From positions 45,133 to 109,132 of the forward strand of contig CAJJCZ010000003.1 of the NCBI GenBank assembly GCA_905182795.1: 64,000 nucleotides of DNA, given 5' to 3'. Of the stretch, positions 31,865 to 41,583 are shown one piece after another. Source of the DNA: an uncultured bacterium. Lineage in GTDB: Bacteria; Fidelibacterota; Marinisomatia; Marinisomatales; Marinisomataceae. The translations under genes were made by a program, and so were the position numbers. The notes under the pieces are model-generated. The model saw nothing but the letters and a program-made list of their open reading frames with translations. It had not been told where the DNA came from and did not search any database. The number at the start of each line of letters is the position of its first letter. Position 1 is the stretch's first letter.

Positions 31865-32963
31865 TTATCCTCACAGGCATTAGTAAAATTGTTGTTTTTT
31901 GATCTTTTTCTTTTGGTAAAAAAAGAGTTGCTGAATTTGAATCTTTAAACGTAAAAAATATTTCTTCTGATGGATATTTTGCAACAGCCTCTTTTAAATA
32001 TAAAGCATTAAATCCTATTGAAACTTCTTCTCCAACATATTCTGCAGATTTAAGTGGTGCATAAACTGTTTTACTCTCTGGTTGATTTACACTTTTAAAA
32101 AATACCTTTCCTTCTGAAAAATTTAAAGAAATTTGATTTGTATTTTTGTTTGTAGCAATAGATGCTGCTTTTATATTATTTAACATTTCTGTTTTTTGAG
32201 CAATTAATTCTTTTGAATTATCTTCTGGAATAACCGCATTATAATTTGGAAATTTTTCATCTATAATTTTAGAATAAAAAACATCTTTCCCATTATTTAA
32301 AAAAACATGGTTTTCGCTAAAAATTAATGATGTTTCTTCTTGTCCTTCAAGAAATGTATTTAGAATATTTAAATATTTTTTTGGAATAATATACCCTTTT
32401 TGAATATTTGTTTCATTTTGTCTTGTAATTTTTACTAATCTATGTCCATCGGTTGCAACAAAATCAATTTTATCTTCATTAAAACTAAAGTAAGCCCCAT
32501 TTAGAGCTGGTTTTGTAGGCTCTGCATTAATTGCATATAATAAAGATCCTATAATATTTTTTAGTTTATTTGTTTTAATAGTAAATAGTTCTTCATGTTT
32601 GTTTTCTGGTATTTTTGGATATTCTTGAAAAGGAACTGTTGGAATATCAAAAGAAATTCCTTTTTCTGATTTTATATTTATATGTGGTCCTGCAATATCT
32701 ATATCTACTCTACCTTCATCTATTACAGAAACAATATCATTAACCTCTGATGTAGGAAATAATCCTTCTCCGTTAGTATTAACCGACGCTGTAATCTGTG
32801 TTTTAATTCCAACTTCAAGATCTGTGGAATGTAATGTAACCCCATGTGCTCCAGAAGATATATATGTATAATTAACTAAAGGATTTTGAGATTTTATTTG
32901 TGTGGTTTTTGTTAATTTTGAAAAAGCGGCTTGAAGTTCTTTTTTTGTAGTTGAAATGTTCAT
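31857..32963 (-). CDS. dnaN: DNA polymerase III beta sliding clamp
   Basis: FVATDGHRLVKI, IIPKKYLNIL, C-terminal LLMPVRIN; adjacent to gyrB. Confidence 0.96.
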   Translation of the reverse strand: MNISTTKKELQAAFSKLTKTTQIKSQNPLVNYTYISSGAHGVTLHSTDLEVGIKTQITASVNTNGEGLFPTSEVNDIVSVIDEGRVDIDIAGPHINIKSEKGISFDIPTVPFQEYPKIPENKHEELFTIKTNKLKNIIGSLLYAINAEPTKPALNGAYFSFNEDKIDFVATDGHRLVKITRQNETNIQKGYIIPKKYLNILNTFLEGQEETSLIFSENHVFLNNGKDVFYSKIIDEKFPNYNAVIPEDNSKELIAQKTEMLNNIKAASIATNKNTNQISLNFSEGKVFFKSVNQPESKTVYAPLKSAEYVGEEVSIGFNALYLKEAVAKYPSEEIFFTFKDSNSATLFLPKEKDQKTTILLMPVRINE

Positions 32964-33293
32964 ATTTAGTTATCAATTATAAAAAAATACTTAGTTTTTA
33001 ACAAGCCTTAATTGGGTATACCTTATATAGCCTAATTAAAAGAAAGTCGATTTTTGACCCATTTTAAAGAGTTTGTTGTCTAAAAAAGATATCTAATTAT
33101 TATTAAATATATATATATAAAAAATTAACACTAGTAATAATAGTCTGGATATGTTGATAAGTGATATATAAAAACTTTTTATAGACGAATACACTGATTT
33201 TTATTTATTAACAAATTGGATTTAAAATTGTTAATAATATGTTGAAAAATATTTTTTTAAAATAAAATCAATTAATTATTTATTTGTGGATAA
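32964..33293. promoter_or_regulatory. Candidate oriC/DUE region: AT-rich gap with DnaA-box-like motifs
   Basis: About 300-bp AT-rich non-coding gap in an otherwise tightly packed region; (AT)n tract near 33106-33118; exact DnaA box TGTGGATAA at 33285-33293 (inside the surA 3' end); near-matches TGTTGATAA 33152-33160, TTATTAACA 33205-33213, TGTTAATAA 33229-33237. Confidence 0.5.
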
Positions 33294-34576
33294 GTAAGTG
33301 GATTTCTTTTTATATAAAATTTATTTTTTATTTTTTCAATCCAAATTGAATACCAATCAGCTTTTTTTTGATTTAAAGCCATCTGTTCTAAATCTATCCA
33401 ATTTTTTTCTAAAGTGGGTGGGCCGCCTTCTTTTTTTTCATCAACCCAAATAATATGATAACCAAACTGGGTTAAAACAGGAGCACTTGGAGTATTTAAT
33501 GGAATGTTTTTTATAGTTTCTGAAAGATCTTTAATTTGGTAAGATTCTAAGTCTATCATACCCATATAACCACCCTTTGGACCACTTGTTATATCATCAG
33601 AAAGCTCTTTTGTTTTTAATATAAAATCTTCTTTATTTTTTATTTCTTTTACAATAGAAGAAGCTTTTTTATAGGTTAAATTTTTATCTTCTTCAGACGT
33701 CTCAACACTAATTAAAATATGTCTTAAGGCAACCTTTTGACCGGTTCTTTGTAAAACTTCAATTAAATGATAACCATATTTAGTTTTTACTGGAGGGCTT
33801 AAGGTTTCAAGTTCTATAGTCCAAGCAGCCCTTTCAAATTCTTTTACAAATGTTCCTCTTGGAACATAACCTAAATCGCCACCGAGATCCTTAGAACCAG
33901 GATCTTCAGAATATTGTTTTGCAGCGTCTTCAAAAATTAAACCTGAAACAATTTCTTCTCTAATTTTTTTTGTTTTTATAAGGGCTTCATTTAGTGATTT
34001 TTCAGAGGGATTTATTTCAAGAAGAAGATGTCTTGTTTTATATAAGGTTGGAAAAGAACCTATGCTATCTTTATATGTATTATAAAAATTAATAACCTCT
34101 CCCCTGGTAATAGAAATTCCAGAGGTTAGGGTGTTGGTATATCTTTCTGCCAAAAGCTTTCCCTTCATATCATCCCTATAAGCTCTTTTAAACTCTGAAA
34201 TTTTTCTCCCCAAAGCCTGTTCAGCGGCTTCTTTACTTCCAGCTTGAGTAATAATTGTTTCTATTTGTCTATCAAGGGCTCTTTCAACATCCTTATCTAA
34301 AACCTCAACAGAATCTACTTCTGCCATTTTTATAATAACTAATTGTTCTATCATACTTTCAGAAGACTGTAATAAAAGGTTTTTATATTTTTCTGTATCT
34401 GTATTTGGGTTTATTTGTTCTTGAGCAGCTAAAGCATTTGCAGCTAAAACAACATCACTTAAAAGAACAACCCTTCCTTCAACTACGGCAGAAACCCGAT
34501 CAAGAAGAACACTTTCTTGAGAAAAAGAAAAACTCACCAACAATAATAATAATATTTTTTTAATTTTTATCTCCAT
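33272..34576 (-). CDS. surA: SurA-like periplasmic chaperone / parvulin peptidyl-prolyl isomerase (two rotamase domains)
   Basis: Signal peptide; [17 protein letters not shown]; two parvulin repeats (ARHLLLEIN...[10 protein letters not shown]...YGYHLIEV and LRHILISV...GGYMGMIDL...FGYHIIWV). Confidence 0.85.
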   Translation of the reverse strand: MEIKIKKILLLLLVSFSFSQESVLLDRVSAVVEGRVVLLSDVVLAANALAAQEQINPNTDTEKYKNLLLQSSESMIEQLVIIKMAEVDSVEVLDKDVERALDRQIETIITQAGSKEAAEQALGRKISEFKRAYRDDMKGKLLAERYTNTLTSGISITRGEVINFYNTYKDSIGSFPTLYKTRHLLLEINPSEKSLNEALIKTKKIREEIVSGLIFEDAAKQYSEDPGSKDLGGDLGYVPRGTFVKEFERAAWTIELETLSPPVKTKYGYHLIEVLQRTGQKVALRHILISVETSEEDKNLTYKKASSIVKEIKNKEDFILKTKELSDDITSGPKGGYMGMIDLESYQIKDLSETIKNIPLNTPSAPVLTQFGYHIIWVDEKKEGGPPTLEKNWIDLEQMALNQKKADWYSIWIEKIKNKFYIKRNPLTYPQINN

Positions 34577-36467
34577 TTTTATGTTTCACGTGAAACGAAC
34601 GCTTTAAATATACTAATAAAATAGATATATCTGTTGGTCTAATACCGGGAATTCTTTGTGCCTGACCAACAGTCTCGGGTAAAACAGAAGAAAGTTTTTC
34701 CCTACCTTCATTTGAAATACTTTTTATTATTTTATAGTCAAATTCTATTGGAATTAACATGTTTTCATAAACCTTTAATTTTTCAATTTCATCTTTTTGT
34801 CTGCTTATATAACCATCGTATTTAATTATTGTTTCCGCCTCAAATAAAATTTCTTCAAAGTGAGAGGGGGAGGAGCTTTTTATTTTTTTAAAATAGGATA
34901 AATCAAAATCTGTTATTTTAACAGAGGGTCTTTTTAGTAGTTGTGCTATTTTTACAGACTCAGAAATATTACTTTCACCTAAAGAGGAGAGAGTTAAATT
35001 AATTTTTTCCGGAGAAACTGTTTCTTTCTGTAAAAAAGAAACAAGAGAAGAAGTTTCTTTGTTTTTTTTATCTAAAGAGGAAAGGGCTTTAGTATTTAAA
35101 AGACCAATTTTTTTTGAATATTTTAAAAGCCTTTGATCTGCATTTGAAGATCTGAGCTGTAGTCTATATTCTGCTCTAGACGTAAACATTCTATATGGTT
35201 CGTTGGTATCTTTTAAAACCAAATCATCAACAAGAACCCCCATATAGGCATCACTTCTTTTGAGCAATAAAGGAGCTTTGTTTAATATTTTTTGTGAGGC
35301 ATTAATTCCAGCTAATAAACCCTGAGCAGAAGCCTCTTCATACCCAGAAGTTCCGTTTATTTGCCCAGCAAGAAAAAGACCCGAAAGACCTTTTGTTTCC
35401 AGGGTTGTTTTTAATTGAGATGGAAAAAAGAAATCATATTCTATTGCATATCCTGGTCTTAAAAATTCGACAGAGTTCAAGCCATCTACAGTTTTTAAAC
35501 AGTTTAGTTGAATGTCTTCAGGAAGGCTTGTTGAAAAACCATTCACATATATTTGCTCTGAGTTTGTCCACTCTGGTTCTAGTTGTAAAACGTGGCTAGG
35601 GTTTTGTGAAAATTTATAAACCTTATCTTCTATTGAGGGGCAATACCTTGGTCCTGCCGCCATAGTTTCCCCCGAATACATTGCAGACTTTGAAAGGTTT
35701 TTTAATATAAGGTCATGAGTTTTTTTGTTTGTTCTAAAGGCAAAACAGGGCTCATCTTTTGGTAAAAAATTTTTTGTTTGATAGGAAAGAGGTTTTGGTT
35801 TTTTATCTCCATATCCAGCCACCCCAACAGACCAATCAACAGAGCTTTTTTTAATTCTAGGGGGCGTTCCGGTTTTTAACCTACCAGACTTAAACCCTAA
35901 AGACTTTAAAGATTCGGTGATTCCCTCAGACCTCTTTTCGTTTAACCTTCCCGCTTTAATTTTTTTCTCTCCAATATGTATTAACCCATTTAAAAAAGTT
36001 CCACAGGTTAATATAGCTGCGTCACAAAACAATTCATACCCACCTGAAAAAACAACAGAAGAAACAGAGCCCCCCAAGTCTTTTATTTTAACAACCTCTC
36101 CCTCAAAAACGTCAAGGCCTACGGATTTAATGTGCTGCTGAACAACCTGCTCATATTTTATTTTATCTATTTGAGATCGAGGAGACCAAACAGACCTACC
36201 CTTTGACAGGTTTAACGTCTTGCTTTGTAGGGTTGACTGGTCCGCAAAAAACCCCATCATACCACCTAAAACGTCCAACTCCCGAACCATTTGTCCTTTC
36301 GCCAGACCACCAATCGCCGGATTACAAGACATTCTTCCTATTGCAGAAGCCTCCATAGAAACCAAAACAACATCAACTCCAAGCTTGTGAGCAATAAGGG
36401 CGGCTTCAATTCCGGCATGCCCACCACCAACCACCACCAAAGAACGTTTGTTTTTTTGCCGTTTCAC
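34560..36467 (-). CDS. mnmG: tRNA uridine-5-carboxymethylaminomethyl modification enzyme MnmG
   Basis: [69 protein letters not shown] start. Confidence 0.97.
   Translation of the reverse strand: MKRQKNKRSLVVVGGGHAGIEAALIAHKLGVDVVLVSMEASAIGRMSCNPAIGGLAKGQMVRELDVLGGMMGFFADQSTLQSKTLNLSKGRSVWSPRSQIDKIKYEQVVQQHIKSVGLDVFEGEVVKIKDLGGSVSSVVFSGGYELFCDAAILTCGTFLNGLIHIGEKKIKAGRLNEKRSEGITESLKSLGFKSGRLKTGTPPRIKKSSVDWSVGVAGYGDKKPKPLSYQTKNFLPKDEPCFAFRTNKKTHDLILKNLSKSAMYSGETMAAGPRYCPSIEDKVYKFSQNPSHVLQLEPEWTNSEQIYVNGFSTSLPEDIQLNCLKTVDGLNSVEFLRPGYAIEYDFFFPSQLKTTLETKGLSGLFLAGQINGTSGYEEASAQGLLAGINASQKILNKAPLLLKRSDAYMGVLVDDLVLKDTNEPYRMFTSRAEYRLQLRSSNADQRLLKYSKKIGLLNTKALSSLDKKNKETSSLVSFLQKETVSPEKINLTLSSLGESNISESVKIAQLLKRPSVKITDFDLSYFKKIKSSSPSHFEEILFEAETIIKYDGYISRQKDEIEKLKVYENMLIPIEFDYKIIKSISNEGREKLSSVLPETVGQAQRIPGIRPTDISILLVYLKRSFHVKHKNGDKN
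34582..34597. promoter_or_regulatory. parS-like centromere site (TGTTTCACGTGAAACG)
   Basis: Matches the bacterial parS consensus TGTTNCACGTGAAACA at 15/16; contains the 14-bp perfect palindrome GTTTCACGTGAAAC; near dnaA/dnaN/gyrB. Confidence 0.85.
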
Positions 36468-36474
36468 GTGAAAC
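36461..36474. promoter_or_regulatory. parS-like centromere site (GTTTCACGTGAAAC) overlapping the mnmG start codon
   Basis: Second exact copy of the 14-bp palindrome, about 1.9 kb from the first. Confidence 0.85.
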
Positions 36475-37772
36475 TATTTTCCAACACAAAACGAAGAAAA
36501 GACACTGTCTAACACATCATCTTTTGTTGTTTTTTTTGTTATTTGATCTAAAAAAGAGAGAGAAAAATTTAAGTCTTCAACAACAAGCTCTAGGTGGGGA
36601 GAATTTTGTAGAGACTTTTTTGCAATAAGCAGGTGTTGGGTTGTTTTTTCTAAACAAGAAACCTGTCTTTGTGATGTAACAATAAAACCAACGTCAGAAA
36701 AGTCAGAAGATATTTTCTTTAAAACAATTTTTTTAAGAGCAGAAATATTTTCATTTTTAAGAGCAGAAATTGAAATATCGTACCCACCCCCACCAACTCT
36801 TATGTCTTTTTTATTGAACACATAAACAACGGTGTCGTTTTCTGAAGACAAAACAGACCCAGGCTCTCCAAGATATATAACTAGGTCAGCCGACAAAATT
36901 TCTTCATTACTTTTTTCAACACCAATTTTTTCAATACTGTTTTTTGTTTTTCTAATACCGGCAGTGTCTTTTAAGACAAAAGGAATGCCCTCAATGTTAA
37001 TAGTGTTTTCTAAAACATCTCTCGTTGTTCCGGCTATTTCACTAACAATTGCCCTGTCTTTTTTTAATAAAGCATTAAACAGAGTTGATTTTCCGGCGTT
37101 TGTTGGCCCAGCGATAACTACGCTCGCCCCAGAGGTTAAAACGTTTACAGCTTTAAAACTTTTTATAGCAGAAGAAAGGCTTTCAATACACTCCCCCAAA
37201 ACCAAAACACTGTTAGAAACAAGGTTTGGCTGAAGATCTTCCTCAGAAATATCAAGATTAAATTCAATTTGTCCCACAGTGGTAATAATTTTATTTTTAA
37301 TAGAGAGTATGTTTTCAAGTAAAGAACCCCGAAGGTTTTTATAGCTTAGCTTTGCTCCCAAAATAGACTTTGAAGATATAAGAGAGGCAACAGCCTCAGC
37401 CTGAGACATATCTAGCTTGTCGTTCATGTAAGCTCTTTTTGTAAACTCTCCACCCGGCGCTATTTCTGCACCAAAAGAACAACACAAATCTATAGTTTTT
37501 TGTATTATAACGGGGTTACCATGAAGGTTTATTTCAACTAGATCTTCGCCAGTATATGTATTTGGAGAAAAAAGAAAATTAATTACGGCCTCATCAAAGA
37601 CACGACCATCAGAGTCAACAAGCCGACAAAGGGTGGGGGTGTTGTGTTTTTTTGATATAATTTTTTTTTCTAAAAACGAAGAAACTATTTTGTGTGATAC
37701 GGGGCCAGAAAGACGAACAACGGCAATTCCACTAGAACCAAAAGGGGTTGAACAGGCAACAATTGTTCCCAT
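36474..37772 (-). CDS. mnmE: tRNA modification GTPase MnmE
   Basis: GTIVACSTPFGSSGIAVVRLSGP, GPTNAGKSTLFNALL, GTTRDVLE, DTAGIR, C-terminal CVGK. Confidence 0.96.
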   Translation of the reverse strand: MGTIVACSTPFGSSGIAVVRLSGPVSHKIVSSFLEKKIISKKHNTPTLCRLVDSDGRVFDEAVINFLFSPNTYTGEDLVEINLHGNPVIIQKTIDLCCSFGAEIAPGGEFTKRAYMNDKLDMSQAEAVASLISSKSILGAKLSYKNLRGSLLENILSIKNKIITTVGQIEFNLDISEEDLQPNLVSNSVLVLGECIESLSSAIKSFKAVNVLTSGASVVIAGPTNAGKSTLFNALLKKDRAIVSEIAGTTRDVLENTINIEGIPFVLKDTAGIRKTKNSIEKIGVEKSNEEILSADLVIYLGEPGSVLSSENDTVVYVFNKKDIRVGGGGYDISISALKNENISALKKIVLKKISSDFSDVGFIVTSQRQVSCLEKTTQHLLIAKKSLQNSPHLELVVEDLNFSLSFLDQITKKTTKDDVLDSVFSSFCVGK

Positions 37773-37797
37773 TTTTTTAGACGGGGTAAGCCCCCGC

Positions 37798-39459
37798 TCA
37801 AGCCTCTTTGTTAATTATTTTTTGTTGAGCAATTTGCATAAGATTAAAACACAAATAATAAAGATTTAACCCAGAAGGAAAACTATAAAAAAGAAAAAAC
37901 ATCATTCCGGGAAACATATATTTCATCATTTTTTGGGTAGCTTCCTGTGCGGGGTCTCCGCCACCAGGTTGAGCGGCGGTGCTTGCTTGCATCGTATAAT
38001 ACATAGAAGCCGCCATTAAAAAAGGTAAAACGTTAAAAGGAATTTCTCCAAACATAAAAAGAGTGTCTGCGGCAGAAAGGTCTTTAATCCAAAACACAAA
38101 AGACTCTCCCCTAAATTCAATAGTATTTCTAAAAACCATAAACACAGACATTAAAATTGGCATCTGAACTAACATAGGAAGACACCCGGCGAGGGGGTTG
38201 ATTTTATGCTCTTGAAAAAGAGCCGCAATTTTTTGTTGTTGCACGGTTGGGTTGTTTTTGTATTTAGTTTTTATGGTGTTCATGAGAGGGTTTAGCTCCT
38301 GCATCTTTTTTGAAGACCGCAACTGTTTGGCCATTAATGGATATGTAATGGTTTTAATTAATACAGCAAACAACACAACAACAATACCATAGTTTGGTAT
38401 GAGGTCATATAAAAGGGTCATAACCCAATAAACCAACCAAGAAACGGAAGACAGCCACTGCCAACCAAGTATTTTTTCTTCAATACCAACATTAAGGAGA
38501 CTAATTTCTTCATATTCAAGTGGACCCAAAAAGAGATCAACCTTTTCAAAGTTTATGTTTTGGCTGGTAACAATATCAATTGCAGCTCGCCCGCCCGCAG
38601 AATATTTAGACAGCTCCACAAAATCTGTTTTTTGAGGAACAAAGAACACGCCAAAATATTTTGTTCTATAACCAACAAACTCAGCCTGACCAGTATACTG
38701 CTTTGTGTCTCTTTCTATGTCGCTAGACGACCCACCAAAAATTCCAGAAGACCCTAATCGATAAGACTCAATGTCGCCGCTTTGGCCCACAAGCCCCTCA
38801 AGGAACATGGCGTCTTGTTTTGGCTCTGTAATGGGTAGTCCGCCAAGCCAATCTAACCTAAATCTCCCATCTAAAATTTCATCGCGGATATCTCTTAGAT
38901 TAGTATTAACAACAATCTTATAGCTGTCATAAGAAAAAGTAAGATCTTTTTGAATGGTTTGATCACCCACCTGCAAAATATAGGAAAGAGTCGTTGTTGG
39001 GTTTTCTTCACTAAGAATAGCGGAATTGTTTCCACTAATAACCATAGGCCTCAATTCACCCCATAGCCCATTTAAAAATATTTCTTCGCCAGATTGATTA
39101 ATATAAGAAACGAGAAGGTTGTTTTTGTTTTCCCCGTCGATTAGATCAAGAGTATCCTCTTCTTTTTTTAGGTGTTTGGTAACCAAAAAAGAATCTAAAG
39201 AACCACCATTTTTATTGCTGACGCCAGCCGTAAAAAGGGGAGTTTTAACAGTAAAAATGTTTTTTAAAGCAGAAGAAACAGCTTTTTCTTTTAAGGGAGG
39301 CGCAAAAGTTTGGTTATTTTTGTTTTCAACAACAACCTCTTTAACAGGAGAGAGTTCTTCTGTTTTTTGAGTTTTAGGTGAAACAAGATCAAGGTATGTT
39401 GGCCAAAATAAAAGGATTGCCCCGATTAAAATAAAACCAATGAGCGTTTTTTGATTCAT
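37798..39459 (-). CDS. yidC: Membrane protein insertase YidC
   Basis: KTLIGFILIGAILLFWP N-terminus, YPLMAKQLRSSKKMQELNPLMNTIKTKYKNNP, GCLPMLVQMPILMSVFMVFRN, FPSGLNLYYLCFN. Confidence 0.95.
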   Translation of the reverse strand: MNQKTLIGFILIGAILLFWPTYLDLVSPKTQKTEELSPVKEVVVENKNNQTFAPPLKEKAVSSALKNIFTVKTPLFTAGVSNKNGGSLDSFLVTKHLKKEEDTLDLIDGENKNNLLVSYINQSGEEIFLNGLWGELRPMVISGNNSAILSEENPTTTLSYILQVGDQTIQKDLTFSYDSYKIVVNTNLRDIRDEILDGRFRLDWLGGLPITEPKQDAMFLEGLVGQSGDIESYRLGSSGIFGGSSSDIERDTKQYTGQAEFVGYRTKYFGVFFVPQKTDFVELSKYSAGGRAAIDIVTSQNINFEKVDLFLGPLEYEEISLLNVGIEEKILGWQWLSSVSWLVYWVMTLLYDLIPNYGIVVVLFAVLIKTITYPLMAKQLRSSKKMQELNPLMNTIKTKYKNNPTVQQQKIAALFQEHKINPLAGCLPMLVQMPILMSVFMVFRNTIEFRGESFVFWIKDLSAADTLFMFGEIPFNVLPFLMAASMYYTMQASTAAQPGGGDPAQEATQKMMKYMFPGMMFFLFYSFPSGLNLYYLCFNLMQIAQQKIINKEA

Positions 39460-39460
39460 A

Positions 39461-39601
39461 CTACGAAGAAACTGTTAGTTTTTTACGACCCTTTTTTCTT
39501 CTCGCAGCTAAAACTTTTTTCCCACCCACATTGGAGTTTCTTTCCATAAAGCCGTGCTTGTTTTTTCTTTTCCTATTACTAGGCTGGTATGTTCTTTTCA
39601 T
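39461..39601 (-). CDS. rpmH: 50S ribosomal protein L34 (bL34); absent from the ORF track (46 aa)
   Basis: Reverse-strand translation [46 protein letters not shown], canonical bL34. Confidence 0.97.
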   Translation of the reverse strand: MKRTYQPSNRKRKNKHGFMERNSNVGGKKVLAARRKKGRKKLTVSS

Positions 39602-39753
39602 AATGTTTTGTTGCCGAAATATAGCCCAATATTATTGTTTGTGAAACAATAAAAACTATCTTAAAAAAGAGGAGAAAGAAAGAAAAGTTCTGGATATCTG
39701 TAAAAAAGAATGTTAATCTAATGGAATACAGTTTATTTTTTTTGTTAATAACT

Positions 39754-39762
39754 TGTGGATAA
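39754..39762. promoter_or_regulatory. Consensus DnaA box TGTGGATAA immediately upstream of dnaA ATG
   Basis: Exact complement of TTATCCACA; 2 nt before the ATG at 39765. Confidence 0.7.
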
Positions 39763-39764
39763 CT

Positions 39765-41105
39765 ATGAACTATAAAGAAATTTGGAACAATACAAAAAAG
39801 GATCTAAAAAAGATTCTGCCAGAACACGGCTATGAGGCGTGGATAGAAACGCTTTCCCCCATTGGAGCAACAAAAGACATTTTTATATTGGAGGCGCCAA
39901 ACCAGTTTGCACACGACTGGATTATCAATAATTATTATGACCTCATTGTTTCTTCTTTAAGGGAGTACGACCCCAAAATTGACCTAAGGGTTGCAATTGC
40001 CCCCCAATCCGAACAAAACGTATTAGCAACAGGCCTGGCAAATAGTGAGCCGATTAAACAAAGCAACGCAGGCAGAAGACATAACATAAACGCGGGAAAC
40101 ACTTTTGATTCTTTTGTAGAGGGCCCAAACAGTATCTTTGCAAAAAATGCAGCACTAAATGTTTCAAAAAACCCCGGATCCTCAGATTTTAACCCCCTTA
40201 TTATTTATGGCGGCGTTGGTTTGGGGAAAACACATCTACTTCACGCCATAGCAAACGCGCTTATTAGGGGCAAAAAACAAGTCAATGTTGTTTTGGCCTC
40301 ATCAGAAAAATTTACAAACGACTTTATTGCAAGTATTCAAGAAAACAAGTCAATGGACTTTTCTAAGGTTTACAGAAAGGCCGACGTTTTACTTATTGAT
40401 GACATACAGTTTTTTCAAGGCAAAGAACAAACACAAGAACAGTTTTTTCACACGTTTAATGACCTGTTTACTGCAGGAAAACAAATTGTAATGACCGCAG
40501 ATAGATATCCAGGAGAAATGGTTGGGCTTCAAGACAGGCTTCTTTCTAGGTTTGAGTCGGGCCTACACGCCGACATACAGCCACCAGACTTTGAAACAAG
40601 AGTTGCTATACTTTCAAAAAAAGCACAACTAAACAACATTAAAATTCCAAGCATATTTTTAGAAAAAATAGCATCGCACGTTAGAACAAACATTAGAGAT
40701 CTAGAAAGTTGCGTTACAAAGATATTTGCTCACGCAACATTTTCTCAAGAAGAAATTAGCGAAGCCCTGGTAGAGTCTATTATTAGAGAGAGGCTTGGAG
40801 ATCAGGGTTATGGACAGGCAACAATACAAGACATTATAAGCCGCGTTTGCAGTATTTTTGCTGTAAGCCAAGAAGAGATAGTTGGACAGTCTAGAAGAAA
40901 AAACATAGCAGAGGCGCGTCAGGTTGCAGCCTACCTAGCTAGGGAGGTTTTAGATATGCCCCTCAATTCAATAGGGCTACACCTCGGAGGAAGAGACCAC
41001 ACAACAATTATGCATGCACACAAAAAAGTTTCAGAGCTCTTAAAAAAAGACAGCAAGTTTAAAAGGCGTGTTGATATCGTAAATAATGAGTTAAATTTAA
41101 ACTAG
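39765..41105 (+). CDS. dnaA: Chromosomal replication initiator protein DnaA
   Basis: NPLIIYGGVGLGKTHLLHAIAN, DVLLIDDIQFFQGKEQTQEQFFHTFN, DNA-binding signature ARQVAAYLAREVLDMPLNSIGLHLGGRDHTTIMHA. ATG at 39765 preferred over track TTG at 39753. Confidence 0.98.
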   Translation: MNYKEIWNNTKKDLKKILPEHGYEAWIETLSPIGATKDIFILEAPNQFAHDWIINNYYDLIVSSLREYDPKIDLRVAIAPQSEQNVLATGLANSEPIKQSNAGRRHNINAGNTFDSFVEGPNSIFAKNAALNVSKNPGSSDFNPLIIYGGVGLGKTHLLHAIANALIRGKKQVNVVLASSEKFTNDFIASIQENKSMDFSKVYRKADVLLIDDIQFFQGKEQTQEQFFHTFNDLFTAGKQIVMTADRYPGEMVGLQDRLLSRFESGLHADIQPPDFETRVAILSKKAQLNNIKIPSIFLEKIASHVRTNIRDLESCVTKIFAHATFSQEEISEALVESIIRERLGDQGYGQATIQDIISRVCSIFAVSQEEIVGQSRRKNIAEARQVAAYLAREVLDMPLNSIGLHLGGRDHTTIMHAHKKVSELLKKDSKFKRRVDIVNNELNLN

Positions 41106-41125
41106 AACAGCACAAAGGAAAAAAA

Positions 41126-41575
41126 ATGGCAAAAGGAACAGTAAATAAAGTAACATTAATTGGCAGGTTGGGCCAAGACCCAGAAATTAGATTTTCAGGA
41201 GACGGAAGGGCCATAGCCTCTTTTAGTGTGGCTACGAACGAAAGCTGGAAAAATAAAAACGGAGAAGTTCAAGAAAGAACAGAGTGGACAAAGTGTACGG
41301 CTTTTGGCGGAACGGCGGAAAAGTATATTCAACCATATGTCAAAAAAGGAAGCCTTGTTTATATTGAAGGCTCTTTAAAGACGGACAAGTGGCAAGATAA
41401 AGATGGAAACGACAAATATTCAACAGGGGTTGTTTTAAACAATTTTGGTGGAATACAAATTTTAGGTGGTGGTGGCGACAACTCGAACTACGACAGTGCG
41501 GGCGGTATGGACCAAACACCGAAAACGTCAGAAGAAAACACAAGCCAAGTCACAGAAGACGACCTACCTTTTTAA
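41126..41575 (+). CDS. ssb: Single-stranded DNA-binding protein
   Basis: VNKVTLIGRLGQDPEIRF, C-terminal acidic tip EDDLPF. Confidence 0.96.
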   Translation: MAKGTVNKVTLIGRLGQDPEIRFSGDGRAIASFSVATNESWKNKNGEVQERTEWTKCTAFGGTAEKYIQPYVKKGSLVYIEGSLKTDKWQDKDGNDKYSTGVVLNNFGGIQILGGGGDNSNYDSAGGMDQTPKTSEENTSQVTEDDLPF

Positions 41576-41583
41576 CAGTTTTT

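Noticed and set aside
33100-33125. AT dinucleotide tract as a microsatellite
   Set aside because: Short and better explained as part of the AT-rich candidate unwinding region.
36832-37233. 133-aa plus-strand ORF antisense to mnmE
   Set aside because: Shadow ORF over the MnmE G domain; no domain recognised.
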